The notes beneath the pieces are model-generated. The model was not told the origin of the DNA, did no database searches, and was given only the letters and a program-made list of their open reading frames with translations. Shown here piece after piece: positions 1 to 6,015 of a DNA stretch of 6,070 nt. Location: assembly GCA_015485235.1 (NCBI GenBank), contig WFTX01000070.1, forward strand, positions 1-6,070, in the 5' to 3' direction. This DNA comes from Nitrospirota bacterium (lineage in GTDB: Bacteria; Nitrospirota; Thermodesulfovibrionia; Thermodesulfovibrionales; JdFR-85). How positions within the stretch are numbered: the stretch's first letter is position 1; each line of letters begins with the position of its first letter. The position numbers and the translations under genes are program-made.

Positions 1-718
1 CTTCAAGAGAGGCGGCGAAGGTCTTTATATCCCTTACTGATGAACGGAGGTCTGCATAGAGATCTTCCTCACCGACCAGCTTTCCTATGTTCCCCTCTCC
101 GGCCTTTATCCTCCTGGTAATGGTTGCAAGATCCTCCGTTGTCTGCCGGAGGTTTTCGTAAACGGAGGGGTCTTTCAGGAACCTCGCCACACTGCCTTCT
201 CCCTTCTCAATGGTGGTGAGCAGTTCCTCGAGCATGGCGATGAGATCGGAGATCCTTCCCATGGATTTCTGACTTGTCTCGACAATATCCTGGAATTCCA
301 TCATCGCCTTACCCGTAAGGGTTGCTCCTGGTTTCAGACTGGATGCGCCTTCAGTGCCTGGACTGAGTTCAATGTACTTGTCTCCAAGCAATCCGAGGGT
401 GAGAACGGTTGCAACCGAGTCTTCTTTAAGGTAATTCAGGGAATCGGGAGATATGGAGAGGGAGACCCTTATTTTCTGCTCAGGTGTGAAGTCCATTTCG
501 CTTACCGAGCCTATCTCTATTCCTGAAAACCAGACCGGCGCGCCTTCCCTCAATCCTCTCACATCATCAAAGATTGCGTATACGGTCTCCCGTGGTGAGA
601 TGAGTCTCTGTATGCTCCCTGCGAACATGATGGTCAGTATGAGAACTAACAGGGCTGATGTGAGCACGATCCCCACCTTCAACGATGCCCATCGGATATG
701 CTTCCTGTGATCATACAT
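1..718 (-). CDS. mlaD: MlaD-like MCE-domain protein (3' end beyond window)
   Basis: This is the substrate-binding MCE component of an Mla-type ABC lipid transporter, anchored in the inner membrane with its MCE domain in the periplasm. In the family it forms a hexameric ring that passes phospholipids to or from the MlaE permease. The window shows 239 codons and no stop, so the gene is cut at its C-terminal end. A short basic N-terminus leads into one membrane segment (about residues 14-34). The MCE domain spans about 45-122, with the typical VRGLREGAPVWFSG near its start and GLLGDKYIEL near its end. A helical tail follows with two 34-residue repeats, each starting GEG (residues 173 and 207). 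It is already longer than E. coli MlaD (183 residues). The start at 718 is favoured by a GGGAG six bases upstream and an 8-bp overlap with the end of mlaF. The nearby ATG at 714 reaches a stop after eleven codons. The lipid cargo is not shown by sequence. Confidence 0.9.
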   Translation of the reverse strand, partial: MYDHRKHIRWASLKVGIVLTSALLVLILTIMFAGSIQRLISPRETVYAIFDDVRGLREGAPVWFSGIEIGSVSEMDFTPEQKIRVSLSISPDSLNYLKEDSVATVLTLGLLGDKYIELSPGTEGASSLKPGATLTGKAMMEFQDIVETSQKSMGRISDLIAMLEELLTTIEKGEGSVARFLKDPSVYENLRQTTEDLATITRRIKAGEGNIGKLVGEEDLYADLRSSVRDIKTFAASLE

Positions 719-1469
719 GGCTGTCTCCCAGTATGAGGAGTTCGTTTATAAACCTCTTCAACGTTCCGTTATCGGTTCTGATCATCTCTTCAAGATTCCC
801 GTCAAATTCTATTTTACCATCTTTTACGAAAAGAAAACGCTCTGCCACCTTAGCTGCGTCAGTCACCTTGTGAGTGACTGCAATGAACCCCTTTCTATCC
901 GGAGGAGATCCTTCAGAGAGTTCATTGATGAGGGAACATATGTTCTCAGCAGTCAGGGGGTCAAGGCCTGTAGTCGGCTCATCGTAAAGGATCATCTTAG
1001 GTTCACAGGCAGCCAGACTCCTTGCAATTGCGACCCGCCTCTGCATGCCTCCGCTGAGTTCCTCCGGCATGAGGTATATGGCATCTTCAATATCGACCCT
1101 TTTGAGGAGCCTTCTTACTTCCTGTTCGATCTCATTCTCCTTGAGACTGGTGTGTTCCCTGAGGCAGAATGCTACATTCTCATATACATTCAGGGAGTCA
1201 AAGAGGGCTCCCTCCTGGAAGACGATGCTGAAGTTCATCCGGATCTTTCTGAGTTCCGCCTCGCTCATAGTGGTTATATCTTGATTGTCAATGATAATCC
1301 TTCCCCTGTCAGGCCTGAGCAGTCCGAGGATTAGTTTGAGAATTGTGGTTTTACCCTCCCCGCTACCGCCAAGGATGGCGATCTTTTCGTGGAACTCCGC
1401 CTGAAAGGAGAGTTCCCGGAGCACAGTCTTTTCACCAAATGAGATAGTCACATCCTGAAAGGCTATCAT
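711..1469 (-). CDS. mlaF: MlaF-like ABC transporter ATP-binding protein
   Basis: This is the cytoplasmic ATPase that powers the Mla/MCE lipid transporter, working as a dimer under the MlaE permease. All ABC motifs are present in its 252 residues: Walker A GGSGEGKT (34-41), Q-loop glutamine Q85 in VFQEGALFDSL, signature LSGGM (138-142) followed by QRRVAIARSL, Walker B MILYDE (159-164, catalytic E164), D-loop TGLDP (167-171) and H-loop H200 in VTHK. The QEGALFDSL stretch after the Q-loop is typical of the MlaF subfamily rather than generic importers. E. coli MlaF is 269 residues, so this is full length. The start codon shares ATGA with the mlaE stop (4-bp overlap), and the end overlaps mlaD by 8 bp. 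Only loose purine-rich matches precede the start, so translation probably depends on coupling to mlaE. A naming alternative is Ttg2A or TGD3-like; the function is the same. Confidence 0.95.
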   Translation of the reverse strand: MIAFQDVTISFGEKTVLRELSFQAEFHEKIAILGGSGEGKTTILKLILGLLRPDRGRIIIDNQDITTMSEAELRKIRMNFSIVFQEGALFDSLNVYENVAFCLREHTSLKENEIEQEVRRLLKRVDIEDAIYLMPEELSGGMQRRVAIARSLAACEPKMILYDEPTTGLDPLTAENICSLINELSEGSPPDRKGFIAVTHKVTDAAKVAERFLFVKDGKIEFDGNLEEMIRTDNGTLKRFINELLILGDSHV

Positions 1470-2236
1470 ACCTTCATCCCCAGTATGAATATCAGAATCC
1501 TGGTAAGGGCGAAGTCGGTTATAATAATCAGAATGGTTGAGAGGACAACCGCCGTTGTGGTTGCCTTTCTGAGCCCCCTTGCCCCTCCAGTTGTAGAAAG
1601 CCCCATGTAGCAGCTGATGCAGGATATGAGATAGCCGAACAGGAAGGGCTTGGACAGGCCGGAAAAGATGTTGTTGAAGTCCATTATATCCTTTATCTGG
1701 CTCCAGTATAGAGGCCCGGACTGATGGCTCACGAAGACGGCTATATAGTAGCCGCCCAGGAGCGAGACGGCATCACCGACGAGTGTCAGGGCAGGCAGCA
1801 TTATTATGGAACTCAGAACGCGCGGGGTCACCAGCTTTTTTACAGGGTCAACCCCGAAGACACGGAGTATGTCCACCTGGTGGCCCAGTACCATTGAGCC
1901 CAGTTCCGATGCCATTCCTGAGCCGACCCTGCCGGCGTAGCTCAGGGCTATGGCTACCGGTCCTATTTCCCTTATTATGGAGACTCCTACGATCTTGCCT
2001 GTATACATCTTCAGCCCGAGGGCGGCCAGCTCTACGGAGGTCTGGAGGGAGAGGGCCATCCCGATGAAAAGAGAGACCAGTATAACTATCAGAAACGATC
2101 CTGCCCCGGCATAGTCCATCTGTTCTATCGTTTCCCTCAGATAGAAAGGGCGGGAGAACATACCAAGGGGAGCCTTTATGGAAAGGATATAGAAGCTCTG
2201 GAGATGGTTGAGTATATTTTTAAGATCAGGTTTCAT
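1466..2236 (-). CDS. mlaE: MlaE-like ABC transporter permease
   Basis: This is the inner-membrane permease of the Mla/MCE lipid transporter, pairing with MlaF (ATPase) and MlaD (MCE ring). It has 256 residues against about 260 in E. coli. An amphipathic N-terminal stretch (about 1-40) precedes hydrophobic segments near 46-66, 86-101, 139-168, 196-214 and 227-252. Family signatures are clear: REIGPVAIALSYAGRVGSG at 89-107 running into MASELGSM, then DILRVFGVDPVKKLVTPRVL at 122-141, and CYMGLSTTGGARGL at 209-222. The start is fixed because an in-frame TGA lies three codons upstream. The ATG at 2246 is in another frame and stops quickly. No Shine-Dalgarno sequence precedes the start. It is the first gene of the leftward operon, with a perfect TATAAT 26 bases upstream of its ATG. 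Confidence 0.95.
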   Translation of the reverse strand: MKPDLKNILNHLQSFYILSIKAPLGMFSRPFYLRETIEQMDYAGAGSFLIVILVSLFIGMALSLQTSVELAALGLKMYTGKIVGVSIIREIGPVAIALSYAGRVGSGMASELGSMVLGHQVDILRVFGVDPVKKLVTPRVLSSIIMLPALTLVGDAVSLLGGYYIAVFVSHQSGPLYWSQIKDIMDFNNIFSGLSKPFLFGYLISCISCYMGLSTTGGARGLRKATTTAVVLSTILIIITDFALTRILIFILGMKV

Positions 2237-2262
2237 GCGATTTCATGTAAAAGGATACAGGT

Positions 2263-2268
2263 ATTATA
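2263..2268 (-). promoter_or_regulatory. Candidate -10 element of the mlaEFD promoter
   Basis: On the minus strand these six bases read TATAAT, a perfect sigma70 -10 hexamer, within the palindrome GTATTATAC (2261-2269). No good -35 lies 16-18 bp upstream: the hexamer at 17 bp reads TGTGTC. The promoter may therefore be weak or need an activator. The predicted transcription start near 2256 would leave a leader of about 20 bases with no ribosome binding site before the mlaE ATG at 2236. Confidence 0.5.
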
Positions 2269-2286
2269 CATCAAGAGTTAATATAG

Positions 2287-2300
2287 ACACAGCAATGTGT
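2287..2300. promoter_or_regulatory. Inverted repeat ACACA-N4-TGTGT, possible operator
   Basis: A perfect 5-bp inverted repeat with the 4-bp spacer GCAA lies in the 105-bp divergent region. It sits where the -35 element of the leftward mlaE promoter should be, and about 40 bp upstream of the rightward start. That position suits a dimeric regulator acting on one or both genes. A repeat this short can occur by chance, so it is only a candidate. Confidence 0.25.
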
Positions 2301-2332
2301 TTCTTTCTGATAGTACGCCATTTCTCTCTTTC

Positions 2333-2341
2333 TGGTAAAAT
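2333..2341 (+). promoter_or_regulatory. Candidate extended -10 element directly at the CBS/DUF294 start
   Basis: The plus strand reads TGGTAAAAT: a TGN extension followed by the hexamer TAAAAT (2336-2341), one mismatch from TATAAT. It directly abuts the ATG at 2342. Transcription starting about seven bases past the hexamer would begin at 2348, the A of the second in-frame ATG (Met3), which would give a leaderless message. There is no convincing -35, as expected for an extended -10 promoter. A chance A/T-rich match cannot be excluded. Confidence 0.35.
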
Positions 2342-3859
2342 ATGAAAATGACCCCGAAGCCAGTACATGACAAGAAGTCCCTGGCAGAACTGAAGCGGAT
2401 GAGGGAGAGGCTCAGAAGGATTGAGTCCTTCCCCTACAGTGAGAGCGTGAGCACTGTAATGGTCTCACCTGTCCTTACCTGTCATGATAATGACCTGATA
2501 AGGGACGTTCTGCAGTCCATGGCAAGAAACCACGTCTCATCCATTATAGTCCTGGACGAGTCTGATCGTCCGGCAGGCATACTCACTGAGAGGGACGTTC
2601 TTAAAAGGGTTGCGACTTCGGACTCACTCGATATCTCAAGAACGCCGGTGAAAAGGGTGATGACGCGGGGACTTATAACGCTCAACCCCGATGATTCCAT
2701 ATACAGGGCCCTTTCAGTAATATCTCACTACGGAGTGAAACATCTTCCAGTCGTGGAAGGGGATGAACTGAAGGGGATAGTCACCTTCAGGCAGCTCCTT
2801 AAGCTCAGACATCCCGAACCCATGGAACTGATCACCTCCATACAGGATGCCGGCAGCTTTGCCGAACTGGGCGCCATAAAGGCACTCCAGCCTGAGATAG
2901 CTGCCTCGAAGCTCGGTCTCGGGATAAGTGCCTATGAGATTGTTACCATGCTCTCTCTCATAAACCAGGATATCCACAGGAGGGTGCTCCAGATGGTTAT
3001 AGACACGACAGGCAGCCCACCTGTGGAGTTCTGCCTCTTCCTCACGGGCAGTCACGGCCGGAGGGAAAACCTCCTTACCCCTGACCAGGATCACGGGATG
3101 ATAATCGAGGATGTCGAGCACTGTCACATCCACGGAGAGTATTTTATGGATATGACAAGAAGGTTTTCCGAGGGCCTGATAGAAGCAGGGTTTTCATTCT
3201 GTCCGGGATACATAATGTCGATGAACCCCCTTTTCAGGAAGTGTCTTTCCGAGTGGTTTCACCAGCTCAGTTACTGGATGGAGAGACAGATCGGGAGCCT
3301 GGGGAGATATGCAACAGTGATTTACGATTCCTTGCCGGTTTATGGTAAGAGGGAGCTTTTCAGGGATTTCCAGGACTTCAGTTTCTCCCTTCTCGGGAAG
3401 CACTACGATCTTCTCAGGATAATGCATGAGGAGGTTGCAGGCCACAAGGTGCCGATTGGTTTCATGGGGAAGTTCATTACCGAAAAGTCGGGAGAGCATA
3501 AGGGAGAGATGAACATAAAGAGGAGCGGTCTTCTCTTTGTGGTTGAAGGAATCAGGATCCTTGCCCTTATGCGAGGGATAAGGGAGACATCAACCCTTGG
3601 AAGGATAAGGGCCCTTGTTGATGGGGAGTACCTGCATCGTGATGATGGGGAGTACTTTGAATCTGCCTACCAGTTGCTTCTTTACCATGCCCTGAGGGCT
3701 GAGGTCCAGTCCGCTCTTGAGGGAAAAAAGAAGATAGAGGCCTTCATCAACCCTGACAGGCTCTCTGCCTACGAAAGGGATATGCTCCGGCATGCCTATA
3801 AGGCTGTCTCATCCCTTCAGGATCTGGTTGCATCAGAGTTCGGTGAACTGGTACTTTAG
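2342..3859 (+). CDS. CBS-pair / DUF294 putative nucleotidyltransferase
   Basis: This is a cytoplasmic, probably regulatory protein of unknown exact function, with no membrane segment. A charged N-terminal helix (11-28) precedes two CBS domains (about 35-92 and 100-156), each ending in a typical motif (ILTERDVLKRV at 80-90, IVTFRQLLKLR at 146-156). CBS pairs usually bind adenine nucleotides. Next comes the DUF294 domain of the nucleotidyltransferase fold (about 175-315), with GSHGRRE (236-242) and the metal-ligand pattern DQD (248-250), then CPGYIMSMNPLFRKCLSEW (287-305). The DUF294 C-terminal domain (about 330-495) carries FITEKSGEHKGEMNIKRSGL at 378-397. The catalytic residues look intact, as in the GlnD-like branch, but no substrate can be read. 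Many relatives have an extra N-terminal cyclic-nucleotide-binding domain (about 600-640 residues); this 505-residue form lacks it. The start is uncertain: no Shine-Dalgarno precedes Met1 (2342), Met3 (2348) or Met20, and Met3 could be a leaderless start. Confidence 0.85.
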   Translation: MKMTPKPVHDKKSLAELKRMRERLRRIESFPYSESVSTVMVSPVLTCHDNDLIRDVLQSMARNHVSSIIVLDESDRPAGILTERDVLKRVATSDSLDISRTPVKRVMTRGLITLNPDDSIYRALSVISHYGVKHLPVVEGDELKGIVTFRQLLKLRHPEPMELITSIQDAGSFAELGAIKALQPEIAASKLGLGISAYEIVTMLSLINQDIHRRVLQMVIDTTGSPPVEFCLFLTGSHGRRENLLTPDQDHGMIIEDVEHCHIHGEYFMDMTRRFSEGLIEAGFSFCPGYIMSMNPLFRKCLSEWFHQLSYWMERQIGSLGRYATVIYDSLPVYGKRELFRDFQDFSFSLLGKHYDLLRIMHEEVAGHKVPIGFMGKFITEKSGEHKGEMNIKRSGLLFVVEGIRILALMRGIRETSTLGRIRALVDGEYLHRDDGEYFESAYQLLLYHALRAEVQSALEGKKKIEAFINPDRLSAYERDMLRHAYKAVSSLQDLVASEFGELVL

Positions 3860-3867
3860 CAGCGGCT

Positions 3868-3882
3868 GGGTTCCAGGAAAGG
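3868..3882 (+). repeat. 15-bp direct repeat, copy 1
   Basis: GGGTTCCAGGAAAGG starts nine bases after the stop codon of the CBS/DUF294 gene. An identical copy lies at 4093-4107, 225 bp downstream in the same orientation. The core TTCCAGGAA is nearly self-complementary. The role is unknown; it could be a dispersed element or a trace of duplication. Confidence 0.6.
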
Positions 3883-4092
3883 CAGACCCCAAGGTTGTAT
3901 AAGTTGTGATTCCGGGGGTGTGCTCTGAACTTTTTCATTATGAAGCTCCGGTCTTGTCTGAGCAAAGAAAGTATGTAATCGACAACTATGGCTCAGGCAG
4001 GGGGCATACCCTCAGTGGCCTTCCAACGCAATGTGATTGTGGTTAGTTCCGCTTTTGTCTTCGAGACAGCCATGAGAATCTCACTGAAATCG

Positions 4093-4107
4093 GGGTTCCA
4101 GGAAAGG
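4093..4107 (+). repeat. 15-bp direct repeat, copy 2
   Basis: This is the second exact copy of GGGTTCCAGGAAAGG. The flanking bases differ from copy 1 apart from short G and A matches, so only the 15-bp core is clearly shared. Read on the reverse strand, both copies encode SWNP in one frame, which would fit debris of a repeated coding or mobile sequence. Confidence 0.6.
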
Positions 4108-4182
4108 ACGACTTAGAGACAGTGATGGCGCGGTAAGGTCTTGCCGGAAGGCTCCCTGCGTGTATTTAGTCGTATCGACCAC

Positions 4183-4199
4183 CCCCTGCCTTTGAGGGG
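4183..4199. other. Small hairpin CCCCT-N7-AGGGG
   Basis: A perfect 5-bp stem with the 7-base loop GCCTTTG ends just before the CAATTTAT tandem motif. It lacks a following T-run, so it is not a convincing intrinsic terminator. It lies upstream of the predicted nadE transcription start, so it would not be part of that leader. Confidence 0.3.
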
Positions 4200-4239
4200 C
4201 AATTTATGCTACTGAAAGGACAATTTATTTGCTAAAAGG
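4200..4239 (+). repeat. Tandem CAATTTAT motif, 21-bp period
   Basis: CAATTTAT occurs at 4200-4207 and 4221-4228, exactly 21 bp apart (about two helical turns). Each copy is followed by a similar stretch containing GCTA and AAAGG. The second copy reaches the -35 of the nadE promoter. Tandem activator or repressor sites for nadE, or the repeated terminal sequences of a decayed insertion element, would both look like this. Confidence 0.45.
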
Positions 4240-4258
4240 GCCTGTTTAAGACTATAAT
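4229..4258 (+). promoter_or_regulatory. Predicted sigma70-type promoter of nadE
   Basis: The -35 element TTGCTA (4229-4234, four of six matches to TTGACA) and a perfect -10 TATAAT (4253-4258) are separated by 18 bp. Transcription would start near 4265, giving a leader of about 20 bases that contains the ribosome binding site GGAG at 4272-4275. This is the strongest promoter candidate in the window. Confidence 0.65.
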
Positions 4259-4284
4259 TTTCATAAAAAGCGGAGTGCATGGAG

Positions 4285-6015
4285 ATGAAGGTTATAAGGC
4301 TTGCCCTTGGACAGATAAACACCACCGTTGGTGACATAGAGGGAAATACCTCAAAGGTGATCTCCCTTATCAAACGGGCGGTGGATGAGGGGGCTGACAT
4401 TGTGGCATTTCCTGAACTGGCCCTTACCGGGTATCCTCCCGAGGACCTCCTGCTGAAGCCCCAGTTCATAGAGGACAATATTGCGGCTGTCAGGGAGGTG
4501 AGGGATGCCGTCAGGGATATAGTGGCGATAGTGGGATTTGTGGACAGGGATGTAGACATATACAACGCTGCCGCTGTCATCCACAACAGACACATCATAG
4601 ATGTCTATCACAAAATGTTTCTTCCCAACTACGGGGTCTTTGATGAGATGCGGTACTTTCAGTCCGGAAGCGAACCCTCAGTTTACAGGCTTGGTGAACT
4701 TGCCTTTGGTGTGACGATCTGTGAGGATATCTGGTACCCCGACGGTCCTGTGAGGACCCAGGCGCTTGCCGGTGCAGAGTTGATAATCAATATAAACGCC
4801 TCTCCATATCACAGGGGGAAGTCTGCCTTCAGGGAGAGGATGCTTTCCACCAGGGCCTTTGACAATACCCTTTTCATTGCCTACCTCAACAGTGTGGGCG
4901 GGCAGGATGAACTCGTCTTCGACGGCCATAGCCTGGTATATGATCAGAGGGGAAGGCTGCTTTACAGGGGAAGACAGTTTGAAGAGGATTTTGTTCTGCT
5001 CGATCTTGACATGGAGGCCGTGTTCATGGCAAGGCTTCACGATCCCAGAAGGCGGCAGGAGGTGAAGGGACGCCGGGACTCAGGGGTGAGGCGGGTGGTT
5101 ATTCATGGACACCGCTTCAGGGAAGGCGGGGATATGAGCATTCCTCCCCTTGCCGGAAGAATGGATGATGAAGAGGAGGTCTACAGTGCACTCCGCCTTG
5201 GTGTGAGGGATTACGTTGAGAAGAACGGGTTTGAGAAGGTCCTGATCGGATTGAGCGGAGGGATAGACTCCTCCCTCGTTGCGTGTATCGCAGTGGACGC
5301 CCTCGGAAAGGAGAGGGTGAAGGGGGTATTCATGCCCTCACCCTATACCTCGCGTGAGAGCCATGAGGACGTCGCACTTCTGGTGCAGAACCTGGATATC
5401 GAGCTTACAACCATCCCGATAGACGGGATTTTCGAGAAATATCTACACGTCCTCGCCCCACTTTTTGAGGGGACCGAACCAGGTGTGGCAGAGGAGAACA
5501 TTCAGGCCAGGATAAGGGGTAATCTGCTTATGGCAGTATCGAACAAGTTCGGCTGGCTTGTTCTGACAACCGGGAACAAGTCAGAGATGTCTGTGGGCTA
5601 TGCCACCCTTTACGGAGATATGGCAGGGGGGTTCGCCGTAATAAAGGACGTACCCAAGACACTGGTTTACAGGCTTGCAGAATGGATAAACAGGAAAGAG
5701 GGAAAAGTCCTGATACCTGAACGAATACTCATAAAACCTCCCTCGGCGGAACTCAGGCCCGACCAGAAGGACACCGATACCCTGCCACCTTATGAGGTTC
5801 TCGACAGGATACTCAGGGCATATGTGGAGGAAGACAGGAGTTTTGAAGAGATTCTTTCCTTTGACTGTGAGGAGGAATGTGTAAAGAGGGTCATAGGCAT
5901 GATTGACAGGAGTGAGTACAAGAGAAGGCAGGCCCCTCCCGGTATAAAGATCACTCCAAGGGCCTTTGGGAGGGACAGGCGGTTCCCCATAACAAACCGG
6001 TACAGGAGTCACTGA
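4285..6015 (+). CDS. nadE: Glutamine-dependent NAD+ synthetase
   Basis: It catalyses the last step of NAD+ synthesis in the cytoplasm: ATP-dependent amidation of nicotinic acid adenine dinucleotide, with ammonia from glutamine. From this start it has 576 residues, in the usual two-domain range. The N-terminal nitrilase-type glutaminase (about 2-250) shows the full triad: E44 in FPELALTGYPPEDLL, K110 in HKMFLPNYGVFDE and C146 in TICEDIWYP. The C-terminal synthetase (about 295-565) has the PP-loop SGGIDSS (324-330), ENIQARIRGN (404-413), TTGNKSEMSVGYATLYGDMA (428-447) and the ending KRRQAPPGIKITPRAFGRD (546-564). The start is chosen because GGAG (4272-4275) is nine bases from this ATG but only three from the ATG at 4279; MKVIRLALGQIN is also a typical family start. 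Initiation at 4279 would add only Met-Glu. Its stop overlaps the next ATG, so it is probably the first gene of an operon. Confidence 0.96.
   Translation: MKVIRLALGQINTTVGDIEGNTSKVISLIKRAVDEGADIVAFPELALTGYPPEDLLLKPQFIEDNIAAVREVRDAVRDIVAIVGFVDRDVDIYNAAAVIHNRHIIDVYHKMFLPNYGVFDEMRYFQSGSEPSVYRLGELAFGVTICEDIWYPDGPVRTQALAGAELIININASPYHRGKSAFRERMLSTRAFDNTLFIAYLNSVGGQDELVFDGHSLVYDQRGRLLYRGRQFEEDFVLLDLDMEAVFMARLHDPRRRQEVKGRRDSGVRRVVIHGHRFREGGDMSIPPLAGRMDDEEEVYSALRLGVRDYVEKNGFEKVLIGLSGGIDSSLVACIAVDALGKERVKGVFMPSPYTSRESHEDVALLVQNLDIELTTIPIDGIFEKYLHVLAPLFEGTEPGVAEENIQARIRGNLLMAVSNKFGWLVLTTGNKSEMSVGYATLYGDMAGGFAVIKDVPKTLVYRLAEWINRKEGKVLIPERILIKPPSAELRPDQKDTDTLPPYEVLDRILRAYVEEDRSFEEILSFDCEEECVKRVIGMIDRSEYKRRQAPPGIKITPRAFGRDRRFPITNRYRSH

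Larger units (their letters stand above)
3860..4278. other. 419-bp intergenic stretch without a supported gene
   Basis: No reading frame here has both a plausible start and coding character. The longest open stretch is the reverse-strand end of a frame shadowing the previous gene. I recognise no tRNA, riboswitch or known small RNA. The stretch holds two copies of a 15-bp direct repeat, weak hairpins, a 21-bp-period tandem motif and the nadE promoter. One short reverse-strand frame (about 4111-3992) reads about 40 residues, including LSWNPDFSEIL and WKATEGMPPA, and could be debris of an old gene. No strong rho-independent terminator is seen after the CBS/DUF294 gene. The best pairing, around ACCCC (3886-3890) with GGGGT (3915-3919), has a 24-base loop and no T-run. 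The stretch may be the remnant of a lost gene or insertion element. Confidence 0.6.

Noticed and set aside
453..873. Two short plus-strand frames opposite mlaD and the mlaF end
   Set aside because: The opposite strand encodes a clear MCE domain, membrane anchor and ATPase end; these frames have no independent support.
717..1334. 205-codon open frame on the plus strand, antisense to mlaF
   Set aside because: It lies wholly opposite a gene with every ABC motif intact, its translation shows no recognisable domain, and it has no ribosome binding site. It is a shadow frame.
3883..3922. Possible terminator hairpin after the CBS/DUF294 gene
   Set aside because: The ACCCC/GGGGT pairing has a 24-base loop, a mismatch when extended, and no T-run directly after it.
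3747..3965. 72-codon minus-strand frame spanning the CBS/DUF294 3' end and the gap
   Set aside because: More than half lies opposite the DUF294 C-terminal domain; there is no ribosome binding site and no known family. Kept only as part of the debris description of the gap.
4209..4598. 129-codon minus-strand frame over the nadE start
   Set aside because: It is rich in Ser and Thr, as is typical of antisense translation, and overlaps the conserved glutaminase domain and the nadE promoter.
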